Below, one piece after another: positions 52,267 to 63,670 of a stretch of DNA of 64,000 nt. The position numbers and the translations under genes were made by a program. The stretch is from Phoronis australis (lineage: Eukaryota > Phoronida > Phoronidae): NCBI GenBank assembly GCA_002633005.1, contig NMRA01000152.1, forward strand, positions 1-64,000. The letters are read 5' to 3'. Numbering within the stretch: the first letter of the stretch is position 1; the number at the start of each line of letters is the position of its first letter. The notes beneath the pieces are model-generated. The model was not told the origin of the DNA. It was given only the letters and a program-made list of their open reading frames with translations, and made no database searches.

Positions 52267-55200
52267 CTGAAACAATTGACGATCATACATTCCACTTTAC
52301 AGAACACTGAAACAATTGACGACCACACACTACAGATTAACTATTTCTGAATATAATGTTTTCGATTTGCGAACAGCAATTGCATCTTCACTTCTTGTGT
52401 TATTTCTTATCATGAAATAAAAAAAAATTGTCTAATAATAACTATTCCTTAAAAATAATAATTAAAACCGACTTTAGCAAAAGCTTAACGTATCTGAGAA
52501 TGTATACGTAGATAATCTGTATCAAATATTTCTTGGCTATGATATTCTATTAGGAATATGGCTAAACCCTTGTGCGACAATTGTTACGTGGGAACATAAG
52601 ACCAAATTTCTGATTTAAACAAGTAATCTTAAGTCGCTTTTCATGAAGCAGAAACCTGCTTCCCGTTCAGTAACGCTAGGACCTCACTAAAAAGCAAGAC
52701 TGCGAGATTACGTTAGATATTGAATAAGAACACGTGACTTTGGCTAGATTTTAGTTAGGTCCTAGCGTTACTGAACGCACGTCTGGTTTAAAAATAAGCC
52801 GGGGTACATTTACATACTGCAACCTACGTACAAATGTTGGGAAGTAAAAGTTACAGAAGTAGGGGAGCGGTGCACTGAAGCTGCCTGGGACAGAATGATG
52901 AAAATTTCAAATCGGGTAGCTTTGCAAGGTATTCGTGAGTGCAGCTACCAAGTCAGACCGCGACTTACATGTGTCCCCAGGGTTCATGATGACTTCTACT
53001 TCATCGTACGGACATTCGAAATAGCATTCAGGTGGTGCCTGAAACCTGTACAACTTTCGTCCGTGCACTTGGGTTTGCCATTGTGGCTGGAAACGAGGGT
53101 CGATCTGGAAATAATTAATATTCTGCAGTTACGTCACTTCCGTCCAGGTGACGGACGCATAAAGTATTCATAAAAGCTTTTACAACGTTGCTTACTTTCG
53201 ACAATGTTACAGTACTGCCTCAATAACAGCTCTTTTGGCTTTATTTAGACCTAGATCCAGCCAAACTGTTTGTTTCTTTGAAGAGAATATACAAAACGTA
53301 CCGGGAGTGTCGAACATGAAGTAATATCGCACGAGACATTATATTCCGCGTCTCTACCACGACCGAACTTAGGTCGACTACGCGGAATAATGTCGAGTGG
53401 GATATTACTTCATGTACGCCAACCGAGGTACGATTTATCCCATACGCTTTGAATTCCTAGGTTTCTTTCATTTTTCGGTAGAGTTTTTTAAATACTTCAC
53501 TCAGACTGTTCACGTGGAGGATCACTTCCTATATGTGTGCACTTACGTTAGGTTGCAAGTTTTCTCTAGTAAAAGAAACAGTTTTAAATGTAACGATTTA
53601 TTACTTGAAAAGAGATAGCAAAGATGAAAATAATGGTAACTGTGCATTGAAATTGTAACATCTCCTGAAAATAGTTAAATAACAACAATATTTGATATTG
53701 TAGTTACCGATGAATCGGCGCCTGAGTTGCAGAGGACATAATATTTAGCAATCATTGAAAACTGAGACAGAAGTGTCATATAATTAACAGTTTTGTACCA
53801 GATGTCACGTTTAGGGCCTGATTGCATGTCGAGTGTTATTTATACTGCTGAAACTGTATTACTTTAAACTATATTCGGAAAGTTTGATGATCGAACCGGC
53901 TGAAAACGCCAAGTCGACATTGACCTACCTTTTGAGCTTTCCAGGTCAGAGGTCAGTGTTGAAGTAGTGCGGGAGGTGAATACAGAAAACATTATTACAT
54001 GGCCGTATTGCACTCGACAGATTCAACGCGTATGGGATAAATCATTGTAATAATTCATTGACACTTAGATCTGTGCCCGGGATCTAACCGTCGTACTCCA
54101 AATCGGACTCGACATTATTTTTGACATTTTCCGCTCTACAATTTGATACAGGCGCAACTGAGATCTGTGTTTACATGTCTGTGCTAGATCATATTATGAT
54201 TAACTTGATGTCGAAACATTAAAATTCTAAAACGTTAACATACCCCCAGAAATCGTTGTAGCTCAAATCTGGGGGTCAACACATAGAAACTTGAGCACGG
54301 AATACGGTAAGCTTATTTTGAGTAGGAAGGAAACTGTCCTGAATAATTTCACATTCGATTTCGAATACAAAGGGACCCTTTTGCCCTAGCCCACACAAAA
54401 CGGATTGTCTGTCCATTCTTAAAAACTTCTTTTTTCTACCGGTAACCATTCCGTAGTGTTTTTTTTTTTAATTTGGCCATCCACCATTAAACTCTGACCA
54501 TGCATAACTTTTGTTGCGCTCATTGGATTCCATGACAGCGTTTTCGAAGAGTTAGCCTAGAGTTTCCTTCAGTAGGAAGATCATGCAGTGAAATATCGCC
54601 ATGCATTACAAGCGAAGCACACGATCACACGTCTCCTCCACGTTTAAGTTGCCGTCATTTCTGCAACCTAGTCATTCAGTCAGCTATTTAGAAGTGCTTG
54701 GAAAAAGTGTAGACTCCTTTCACAAGCGTGAGGCTGGGGATGTGACATAATAGATCTACCCTGTCTTATAGTCTGATGCCATGAGCTGACAAAGCAAGGT
54801 CAATGCATCCGGCCAAACATTTCTTACCATTTCATGGGCACCACAGTCCAACTTACGTGCATCTCAAAACCATGACCAGGGCTCCCCATGTAGATCCAGA
54901 AAGTCCGTGAGAAGTCTGTATCTTGTGGCAGGAATGTTGGTTTGAAGTACTTGTTCAACTCTTCTGTAACGTATCGATCACAGTTGGCCCTAGTGAGAAA
55001 TTAGAGAGTTAAAGAAAAGTTATCTATTTTTCTGTCTCCCCAAAGATACACTGTCGTTTAGAGTATGAGCGCGTATTTAGTCCCACGCGCCTGTATCCAA
55101 AATGATGCGTCTTCTCAAAGAAAGCGTTTCACATGTTGCCGTTTGCGGCTAAGTTTCTCTTACAAGCGTAGGTAGATGTCCCTTCTAAAGACGCATACCG

Positions 55201-58200
55201 TGCTGCGTAAATAGGTACATGCATTATCCGTGACAAAAAACGGCCGCTTAATCTTGCCCACGCGACTTGGTTTGACAGTTTTTTTAATTTTCTAGATCTA
55301 TACTCAGATAAGGTCGCGTCATGTTTGGCTCACTTTTTGTAGCAATTACGGGTAACAATTCAGGTCAATGACATAACTGTTGAAAAGTTGGTTTTAATGG
55401 TTTCAAATTGCAATGAACAAAAATAGTAGGCCTACAATGCTGAATAGTGCAAAGTGTTTGGAAGGAAATTTTACCCGGTAAAAGCAGTGAAAATGCCAAC
55501 GGTTCTCATCTAGAAGACAAATAATAAGTTCTAAAACTTAGTTGCAGATTAAATACATGAGCGTGCAGTACGCACAGGCGTATTATGCGAGTCTTTATCG
55601 TTCGCAAAATTCTTCATTGCATTTATCGAGCCAAATAACTGATAATATTAAAAATGGTGTTTACCTGCAAAACCTCAAACATGATTGTACTGGAGTGGTT
55701 TTCTTTAATAGGCGCATGTGCTTATTCACGGATACAGGCTTCAATTGTAGGCACTTGAGTCAAAATTTTTGCATCCCTTCACACCCCGGACTCACTCTTC
55801 TGAGATGGTTAGTTGAACAGATATATTAAAATTTCCGCTATTAATATGGTGCGTGTTCATTTTTATACAAAACATCGTTTTAGAATCAATAGATCTTTCG
55901 TCAGGTTGTAAATAACTTTTTATCGAGTCACTCGTATATTCAATTCCTTTTAATGAACTCAATGCCAATTGGACGACAATTCAATATTATTACCCGTACA
56001 ACAAGTCAATCCACACTCGTCAATTCCATACCGTGAACTCAATGCTGTTTTGTATATTTCTAGATAATCCTGTTTTGTGAAGTCAGTGGTGTTGATTAGA
56101 TTCTCATTGTTTCGTCTATCCTATCGTGTTGTGAATAAATCCCGTTTCATGAATTCAATCCAGTTTCATAGATTTTGTTTCGGCAATCCTGGCGGCCTGA
56201 CGACGCAACTAATATATCGCACGGGCGATAGGTGGAGATGTCGACGGCAAGATTATTCTCTCTTGAAATTAACATTTTAAGAACATTAGGGATGCAAGTG
56301 ATCTTAGTGACCATGTTCACAGTGATACTGTTTGCCTGAACGCTTGGCCTGACGTAACATGCAGACAACCGGGAAAATCAAACGCATACGCACATGCGAC
56401 ACAAGGGTTTCGTCCATAGTCCGCTAGGATTGACGAAACAGAATCGACGGAACTGGATTCAATTCAAGAAACGGGATTGAAATTCATAACACGACAGGAT
56501 AGACGAAACAATCGATTAAACACCATTGAATTCACAAAACAGGTCACACAAAACAGTATTGACTTCACGATATGGAATCGTCGAGTGTGGATTGAATTGA
56601 TGTAGTAGCATTGAATGCGCAAGATAGGATTGAATTGTTGTACAACTGACACTGAGTTCATCAAAGGATATTTTTTGCATAAATGGCAGCCCATATCAGA
56701 GCTTTGTGCGGCCAAGCAATAGACAAATGAAGATCATACTAAGATACTTATAGATGTCATACGTGATTTGGAGCTAGTTTGCAGTAGAGGTAGAAAATGT
56801 CATGTTTTGATGGCAGAACAACTGAGATTATTTGCAAACCCCAATTAAACTTAACCGCTATTTATAGGTCTTGCCTTGAATGTACAAGCACACGGAAGAC
56901 GAGAAACACACTCGTGAGAATTTTGTATACATAGTTAGGATAAAAAGCACCACAGGTAAACGGTATTGATATTTGTTCCATGTTCCTTTGGTCAATTTAT
57001 TCAACGAAATGAAGTTACATGTTGCTGTATGACAGATTTACATAATTTATGCAAATCATGGTTACCATTATTTGTTCGTCACTGCCTTACGGGACACATC
57101 ATGTTAAATATTTAATATCTGCACCCATGTTTTCGTGATCACTGGATTTATTGAAATCGGTTTGCAGGTCCTTACACCACCAATTAGCATACGTTATTAA
57201 AATATACATATACGGGCCGACATTATTAAGTTCGAAGTTCGAATGTTTCCTCTTACAGATACAGTTGCTGCACATACAAATTACTTACTTGAATCAATTG
57301 CAATTAATTACAAGGTATTCTTGTAATTTGTGCTTGTTTTTTTCATTGTGGACAGTGCTCAGCTAATTACTTGGTATCAGGTAAAAAGGGGTGGAAACAC
57401 TTTCCGTGTAAGCGTCTCTTTTCCAGTTACCATATCCTAAACTCCAGTATCGGACAAGCAGTAATCAAATTGCGGTGCTAATCCCAGTCGCAGGATCTCT
57501 AAACTCGACACAGGCACCTAAAATTCTCCATACATGACACGGAGATCAAATTCCGTGGACCAGATTCCAAAGTCATGCCTTCGAATTGTAGCTGTGAATT
57601 AGAGGTACGGCTATGGAATATAGTCCTTGATGATGCACTTTGGTCATCAGGTAAGGAGCCGAACCTTTTCGGTTCGCGTGTGGAGTTCAGGGAAGTAAAT
57701 CTGGGGATTTGTACTGACCACGTGCGCGTTTGGTGTCTTCTGGTCCGTAAGAGGAGCTTTATGGAATTGCGATTGCATTTTAGAGGTGCTGTCGTGGAAT
57801 TGTTTCCACCCCGTGGAATGTAAGCGAAGCCATTATATGACATATAGTTCACTTGCAATAGTCAAGTGGAGGTACCAGTGGCGGATCCAGGATTTTGAGT
57901 TGGGGGGGCATACCCTCTGACACATCGCGACCTATACTGAAAAGTGGCCCTGTGGAAACATAATGAACGACACACGTGTGTGGGATTCGATGCGCATGCT
58001 TGGTCGGAAGTTTATCGATCATATCGCCAACACGTACTTGCGAACGCCTTCTATGCATTGTACTTCTTTGGGCTTAAGCCATGGGATCGGGGTTCCCTTG
58101 ATTATGTTCATTTCGATCACTGCCCGTTTTAATAAATTGCAACTATTCTAGTCAATGGTGGTCGCCAAACTAGGTAACCTAGCAAACTGAAGTGGTTTAC

Positions 58201-59845
58201 CAGATTTCAACTAATGGGAATGACTGAATGTTATGAAGTCGATTTCACATGATAAACAACATTCCACAGTGCTACCTTTCGTAGGGGGGCCAGAGAAGAG
58301 TATTAGCCAGGATTTTGCCAGTCAAACATTCACATCCCCGAACTGCCAAATGGAGTATGGGAGAGTTTTAGGGGCGACAAAGGCACCTTGGCCCCCCTCT
58401 AAATCCGTTACTGGGTACAAGCAATGACTTGTGGATGCATGGTTTGATCGCTTGTGAATTGTATGAATTTTATTATATGCAAGGAAAGTGGATCCCCTCG
58501 GGTATTTAAGATGAAGTTTTTCGATATGTTCCGTGGGTGGCACTGGTGAATTCTGCATTTCCGCGTTGAACATCACGCCAGTGATCATAGTCTTCAACAC
58601 CTCTCGTGATGATCTCATTTTATTGTCCATCTCACCAGATATTATTATGTTTTACATTTTGTGTTTTATTCTCCTCCCTGCTTTCTGTACTTTTGTTTTG
58701 TAAAAATAAATGAGCTTATTTCGCCAACCGTGCCTGACAAGTCATTCCACAGAAAAAATCGAAATACCATTTTGATCAGTGTTTGCATGTGCGAACCTAG
58801 GAGGGATCTGGGGCTCGAATGAACCCTCTCCAATTTGGCGAAGTGGGCAAAAAGGTACACCTCAGTGGAACAAAACCTCCGAAAAAAGTAGAAAACAAAA
58901 CAAAAGCCCACTACAAAAGCAGGAATTACCAAAATTCGGCGAATGCACAATTCATAGCTATGAACGTACCCCGCTTTGAATCTTAGTAAAAGATCCACTT
59001 TCACAAAAATTCGAGGCCCCCATTTTTTTATTAGGCTGGGTTTGTACAAAACTGAACACTTTATCAAGAAGAATTGTAAACCTGTGCATGTGCACTCACT
59101 CAAAGGTTATGTCACAATGTTGTATTTACCTCAAATTGTAAGTGCCCGCCAGATCAGGTACTTACCATCCGACATACCAACTGCTCGGATCTTCTCCCCC
59201 GGGGGAGTTCACCTCCTCGGCTTTCATGTCCAAAAGCTCCTGCACAGTGGTAGCTTTAGTCAAGTACCTTTCAAACTCACACAATGGATGATCGTTCTTT
59301 GCGGAAGCACTTGAATTTCCATATAACTTCCTAAAGTATTCAAAATCGAAAACAATCCCAGTGGCGGAAATGTTGAAAGCTCCCTCGATCAACACAGGTC
59401 GTGAATGCTTGACATATTTTTCCAGGACTTCTTCTGGGCGTATGGTTGCCGGGACCCGGTCGATGCTCGTGAAGTTCCTGCACATATCGCAGGCCACAGA
59501 GGGTCGCACGGAGCTCAGCATATACGTATTGATCCTCACGAAACAGTCGCTAATACTCATGTTCTGAGCAGTGATGCTGCTGCCGTATTGGAACATAATT
59601 TTTCTAGAAACAGGCCAATGGAAATAGAAGCACGAGTAGCAGAAACATCCGAATGTCGCTATCGCCAGCGCTACTACTGCAAATATCTTCCTCCATGGTA
59701 ACAGCGGCGGCGTTGCCTTCAATGTCTTGATCGAGCTGAGATTTTTTACATCCTCAGAGAGTATCTCGAAATGCCGAACTTTTCTTTTAATTAGATAAAA
59801 CCGCCTTTCAAGGGCATCTTGTTCTGTACGCTTTCTTTGCTCCAT
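52151..59845 (-). CDS. Membrane-anchored JmjC/cupin-type Fe(II)/2-oxoglutarate oxygenase (whole gene, 4 exons)
   Basis: Exons, minus strand: 59845-59166, 54989-54857, 53104-52969, 52266-52151. They join in phase to 354 residues. A charged N-terminal region of about 50 residues precedes a single hydrophobic segment (residues about 54-76, IFAVVALAIATFGCF onward), which predicts a type II membrane protein with the catalytic domain in the lumen or outside the cell. Possible N-glycosylation sites follow (NMS, NFT, NIS, NSS). The fold markers are RPVLIEGAF, SWYVGWANCD, MGSPGHGFEMHID, VHGRKLYRF and GDTLVFHAGKWYHETEN. The metal triad HxD...H is H271, D273 and H326. JmjC/cupin_8 oxygenases hydroxylate proteins or small substrates using Fe(II), oxygen and 2-oxoglutarate. 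The substrate is unknown, and activity is inferred from the motif. A possible AATAAA lies at 52028-52023. Confidence 0.85.
52265..52340. repeat. 40-bp tandem duplication of the exon 4 splice-acceptor region
   Basis: CACTGAAACAATTGACGA occurs at 52265 and 52305. On the minus strand each copy reads TCGTCAATTGTTTCAG|TG, so the oxygenase exon 4 has two candidate acceptors. Confidence 0.85.
52664..52777. mobile_element. Short TIR element, family 2, copy 3 (most complete)
   Basis: 114 bp bounded by CGTTCAGTAACGCTAGGACC and its inverse (GGTCCTAGCGTTACTGAACG). The interior AAAAAGCAAGACTGCGAGAT matches copies at 11085 and 22941. Confidence 0.88.
52969..53104 (-). CDS. JmjC-like oxygenase exon 3
   Basis: Residues 272-316. 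It begins IDPRFQPQWQTQVHGRKLYR, supplying the Asp of HxD and the QVxGxKxxxF strand. It ends in EVEVIMNPGDT. The acceptor is TATTTCCAG and the donor GTAAGT, phase 1. Confidence 0.88.
53315..53415. repeat. Foldback repeat of 101 bp
   Basis: ACATGAAGTAATATCGCACG at the left mirrors GTGGGATATTACTTCATGT at the right. Inner arms GACATTATATTCCGCG and CGCGGAATAATGTC also pair. Confidence 0.82.
53387..54125. mobile_element. Possible TIR element overlapping the foldback
   Basis: GGAATAATGTCGAGT and GATTTATCCCATACGC (53433) recur inverted as GCGTATGGGATAAATC (about 54029) and ACTCGACATTATT (about 54106), in mirrored order but with different spacing. Confidence 0.5.
54857..54989 (-). CDS. JmjC-like oxygenase exon 2
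   Basis: Residues 227-271. ANCDRYVTEELNKYFKPTFL, then RTFWIYMGSPGHGFEMH. It resembles the cupin_8/JmjC stretch NCDP...FLP...WxxxGxxGxxxHxD. It ends exactly at the first metal-binding His. The acceptor is CTCACTAG and the donor GTAAGT. Confidence 0.88.
55970..56660. repeat. Large inverted repeat, arms about 225 bp
   Basis: The left arm 55970-56193 and right arm about 56425-56660 are imperfect inverses. Shared runs include TCAATCCACACTCG, TTGTTTCGTCTATCCT and TCCTGTTTTGTGAA-like text. The arms are built of GAATTCAATCC-like words. It lies in the first intron of the oxygenase gene. Confidence 0.8.
57499..57858. other. Overlapping open frames on both strands, unassigned
   Basis: A 119-codon minus ORF and an 82-codon plus ORF overlap. 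The plus frame (LWNIVLDDALWSSGKEPNLF, then REVNLGICTDH) looks somewhat protein-like, but I do not recognise it. Probably repeat-derived. Confidence 0.25.
57876..58413. mobile_element. Repeat A element, copy 3, containing a nested repeat B
   Basis: The outer ends are CAGTGGCGGATCCAGGATTT and AAATCCGTTACTG, flanked by GGTAC (57871-57875 and 58414-58418). Repeat B (about 57905-58283) is inserted after the G run. After it the repeat A text resumes (AGAGTATTAGCCAGGATTTT, as at 46139). Confidence 0.88.
58783..59040. mobile_element. Short TIR element, family 3, copy 2
   Basis: GCATGTGCGAACCTAGGAGG to TTAGGCTGGGTTTG. It shares TTTGGCGAAGTGGG, CACAAAAATTCGAGGC and CAATTCATAGCT-like blocks with 33734-33979. 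It lies just downstream of oxygenase exon 1, in intron 1. Confidence 0.65.
59166..59845 (-). CDS. JmjC-like oxygenase exon 1
   Basis: Residues 1-226. It holds the cytosolic Arg/Lys-rich tail, the transmembrane anchor, a Cys-containing stem and the start of the catalytic domain (EKYVKHSRPVLIEGAFNIS, then DPSSWYVG). The donor is GTAAGT, phase 2 within a Trp codon. Confidence 0.88.
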
Positions 59846-59899
59846 GCTCGAGTCTCGTCTGGGTCACAGGTCTATGACGACAATAATATACACTGCATT

Positions 59900-61950
59900 G
59901 ACGGATCAGTGAAGCTGTCGCAGTTAAACGGCTAGGACTGTCACTGTATATTGTTTCGCTTTACAAAGAAGCCATTGAAAACGGTTGCACTGTGTGTTTT
60001 ATGTGTATTCAATTGCACAACTGAGGTTTACTATCATCCGCTCTCACGGCTCATCCGTTCTCATTACAGCTGGAGTTGTTTTCATCAAACACAATTCGGA
60101 TATCACTCACTCAGTTCGTTTCTTATTATAGCTCATTGACCGCTCGTGAAAGGTATTCTATGCCCTCGAACTACTTCGCTCAGTCTAATATCTACTCTCA
60201 AATAAGTCAGTGTGAATGTAGCATCTCGGTACTCAGGCTTGTAAACACCTTTATTATTCGTTTTCAGTAGAAAATGCCTACGAAAATGAAAACAAAAAAT
60301 ACAAATATTAACCCATTGACAATTGTTGTTAAGGTTATGTGGGTTCCTAGAAATTTGACCAATAATTTGGATAATTTCGGAACACCATGCCTAAAATGGC
60401 TGATCTGATGCATATGGAAATTTCAGATACTAAGGTTTATGCGTTATTAGAGTTATTTTTTAAAAATTTCCACTTTTGCATGAAAGGCAATTAAAAGTAG
60501 GACTTAATAACTTTCATGAACAAAATCAAATTTGCATAAAACGAAAACGAAATGTTAATTTAGCAAACTGTGAAAGCGGTTTTGAGATTTCATCTTGACA
60601 TAGAAACTTCGTCATGTTATTGATATCGTTGTTTTGCAATCAATTAGTTATCTTTCTTTTCGCTACATTTTGCCAAAATGATATGCTCACGTAACCTAAT
60701 TGAATTGAAGATTGGTAAAAAGTGATACAATGATGAATTTATGCATTTTCATACACTTAAGTTGACCCAGTTATAAGTGATCGAAGTTGATCAAACTATT
60801 TTCAACATTTGCAGAGATATACAATACATGTGGAGTTACATTGTGATGTTGAATGTTGTTTTTTGAATTGGTGTATGTTTTTCAAGGTAAAAACACTGTA
60901 TTCGTTTGTTAATACGACATTTGTCATCGCGGCCATTCTTGTTGTTTTTACCGCTAATTTGTATCTCTCGTCTCTTGCATGTTGAACTTACATTGGGGAA
61001 ATTTGGGCAAGTGTATTCGAATACTTAGTAGTAGCATTTGGCGCAATTTTGTTGTTTTGGATTCAGTCAAATAAAATTGAACGCCGAAATCAAAAAATAA
61101 TTCAACTAGATTTACTTATCCCTGTACATCACTAAGCGTGTTTGAAAATTAGTATGGGCTATGAAACGGACGAATCGTTCGAATTCTCAACTCCGAGGAA
61201 ATTTACAACGGGTGCACAGTTTGTTTGGTCAACGCACTCAAACAATGATTAATCCAAACTGGATAGTTTCGTAAAAATTTCGAGTGATGTGCACCCATGG
61301 ATGCCTGAATGGAAAGAATCCAATGCTGGCGAAACTTTTGAAAATGTGATGCGAGAATTCATTTCTATTTCCATTTGCCTGTCCAAATCGCGTCTTTATG
61401 GTAAGAGACTCTATGTCCACCTCCTCGCAAATTGACATAGCACAGACCAAACTCCCAGTATATGCATTCCAGCACACCGGTGAAGTAAGCCGGCAGGTTA
61501 GACACAGTTTGCCAAAAACTCGTTCATAGCATATAAAACATTTGAATACTATTTTTATTTGAAATAATTTTTAATTTGAAAAATGGTATATTTTGCGTTA
61601 CATTTTTGTTGTTATATTTCACACAACTACGCTACTGAAATTCTGATATAACAAGTTGATGCATATTGTTCAGTTGAAAAAGTGGCCTCTAACGTGCACG
61701 TTACGCCACGTGCAATTGATCAGCCACTCGCGGTTTTACTATAATAAAGAGACTGTTGTATCGTATCAAGCGGCTGCATGTCAAGAGTGCCTGTGCGTAA
61801 GCAGACTCACTATTGCCACGATAGCCACCAGGTCAAGGACGCTAGACATTTTGTCTGACAACTCGTGAACGGCAAACTTGAACTTAAAAAAGGAACTTCT
61901 CGTTTATTCACATCATAATACTCTGATCTATGTTCACATGGACTAATGTG
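59900..61950. other. Intergenic AT-rich stretch upstream of the oxygenase gene
   Basis: No recognised gene or repeat with clear ends. The oxygenase promoter should lie near 59850-60100, but no element could be assigned. Confidence 0.4.
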
Positions 61951-61952
61951 CT

Positions 61953-62605
61953 TTAATAAATGACCTCAACTTTAAGTCAAATATAAAAAAACTACGCTTT
62001 GTCAACCATTAATGGAATGAAAGGAGGAAGATCGAGGACTCTAAAACATGCTTCTTACTAAGTGTCTTTATTATTGTCACGTGACCACGTTTTTAAGTCA
62101 AATTTTCATTTGCAAGAAAGGTACATTCATGGAAAATGACCCTTCAACTGACTTTACTAAAACCTTTTTTAACTCACTGAAAACTTTAGGTTACGTCTCA
62201 AAAACGGGAATTTGCTTTAAAATGCCTAAGTTTTCATGTACCGAACGATGTACAAATAAGACCGCTGTTTTTTTTACAAAAAATCCTTCTGTTTTGCGAG
62301 TTAATTTATTGGCATACAACCCGAACTAAGTGAATAATCGAAAATTCCTAACAACGTATTTGAGACATAACGTATTTAGTTTCCAATTAAAAAAGGTTTT
62401 AGTAAAATTGGCTGGAGTTATTTTGCTATGAATGTACCTTTTGACTTAAAAAAACGTGGTCGCAGGACAATAATAATAGCCACAGTGGTAAGTAGCATAT
62501 TTTGGAATCCTCGATCTTTCTCCTTTGAGAAAACATATACCTTTAATGGTTGACAAAGCATAGTTTTTCCAATATTTGACTATCGAGTTGAGGTCATTTA
62601 TTAAG
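61953..62605. repeat. Large inverted repeat, arms about 210 bp
   Basis: The left arm (TTAATAAATGACCTCAACTT, then GCTTTGTCAACCATTAA, AAGATCGAGGA and GACCACGTTTTTAAGTCAAA) mirrors the right arm ending GAGGTCATTTATTAAGG. The arms start to differ near ACTAAAACCTTTTTTAA. The spacer of about 220 bp has no recognised coding. Confidence 0.82.
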
Positions 62606-62609
62606 GTCA

Positions 62610-63470
62610 CATTCCCAACTATCTGCATGAATGTCGCGGTCACGGAACGCCCCCTTTTGCTGCTGAGACTCACATGATTGTCTTTCAGAGTATGTTAAAG
62701 TAAAAGCCATTGGCCAAATAGGCGTGTTGAATAAGAATCAGTGTTAACCAATCATCAGTCTGCCGGAAAATTTTGTTCGGAAGTTAAAAACTCAGTTTGC
62801 TCTCGTCCCAAAGTTTAGAAAACTAGCCCCGGCTTCCCATCAGATTTGGAGTGTACATAATTATTTTTGTTAGGTGGTAAATCTTCCACTGAAACTGCAG
62901 TTGTTCATAGGCTTATGCTTAATCTGCTCAACAGTAATACTTATAGTTTATCGTGGCTTGCTAAAATAAGTCTATTTTTGAATAACTGTGGCCTCTCTTA
63001 TCTGTGGATGTGGTTGGGCCTTACCTGATGTCAAAACAATGTTATGAGACAGCTGGATGTGCGTTTTTTGTGGCTTTCTTCTATGAAACATCGTTTCGTT
63101 TCCATTTGAACAATACTTACCGAGGCTTGTTTAAATGAAGGATTAATATTTTGTAAATTTCATTGTGATATTAAAATTCTACCATGCTGCAAAGATTGTT
63201 TCCGCTGTCACTCGTCCAAACTGAACCCACCTTGTGTTCTACTAATTAAGTGGTGATGTCGGCGATGAGTATGAGTACCATTACCTGTTGATCTGTCCTA
63301 GTTTCCAGTATGAGTGATATCGGTTTTTCAATTCAAAAAAAATTACACTCACCCTGATATGTTTAAGTTCAGTAATCTCTAATGAACATTTCCTCAAATC
63401 TTTGATTATGTCCCGGTTTCCATAACAAGTGTTTTTTTTTGTTATTTTCAAACCTAGTCAACTTTTAAAC
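62610..63470. other. Stretch without recognised gene
   Basis: AT-rich, with short ORFs only. No repeat ends could be defined. Confidence 0.35.
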
Positions 63471-63670
63471 ATTTCATAGTTTATTATATTTTTGATACAT
63501 GATTTTTCCTTGTATTTGTATATATTTATGCTTGTATACTTCGTTAGCATTTGTATCGCCAGTGTCACAGACGCTAAGGTAGCTTGCATCTAATGCAGTT
63601 TTCTTATGCCCCGAGAGAGGTCTCTGTATTTGTCCATAGAAAATAAACCTTTGAACCTTTGGTGTTGCAA
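63470..63670 (+). mobile_element. Probable LINE 3' terminal fragment
   Basis: TGTATTTGTATATATTTATG, GCCCCGAGAGAGG and the ending AATAAACCTTTGAACCTTTG resemble the 3' tails of LINEs with short AAC/TTTG repeats. No ORF2 sequence leads into it. Confidence 0.4.

Noticed and set aside
58666-59103. 145-codon minus ORF with hydrophobic stretches
   Set aside because: It overlaps the family 3 TIR element, has no recognised domain and lies in the oxygenase intron.
59405-59701. Plus-strand ORF of 98 codons
   Set aside because: Shadow of oxygenase exon 1 on the opposite strand.
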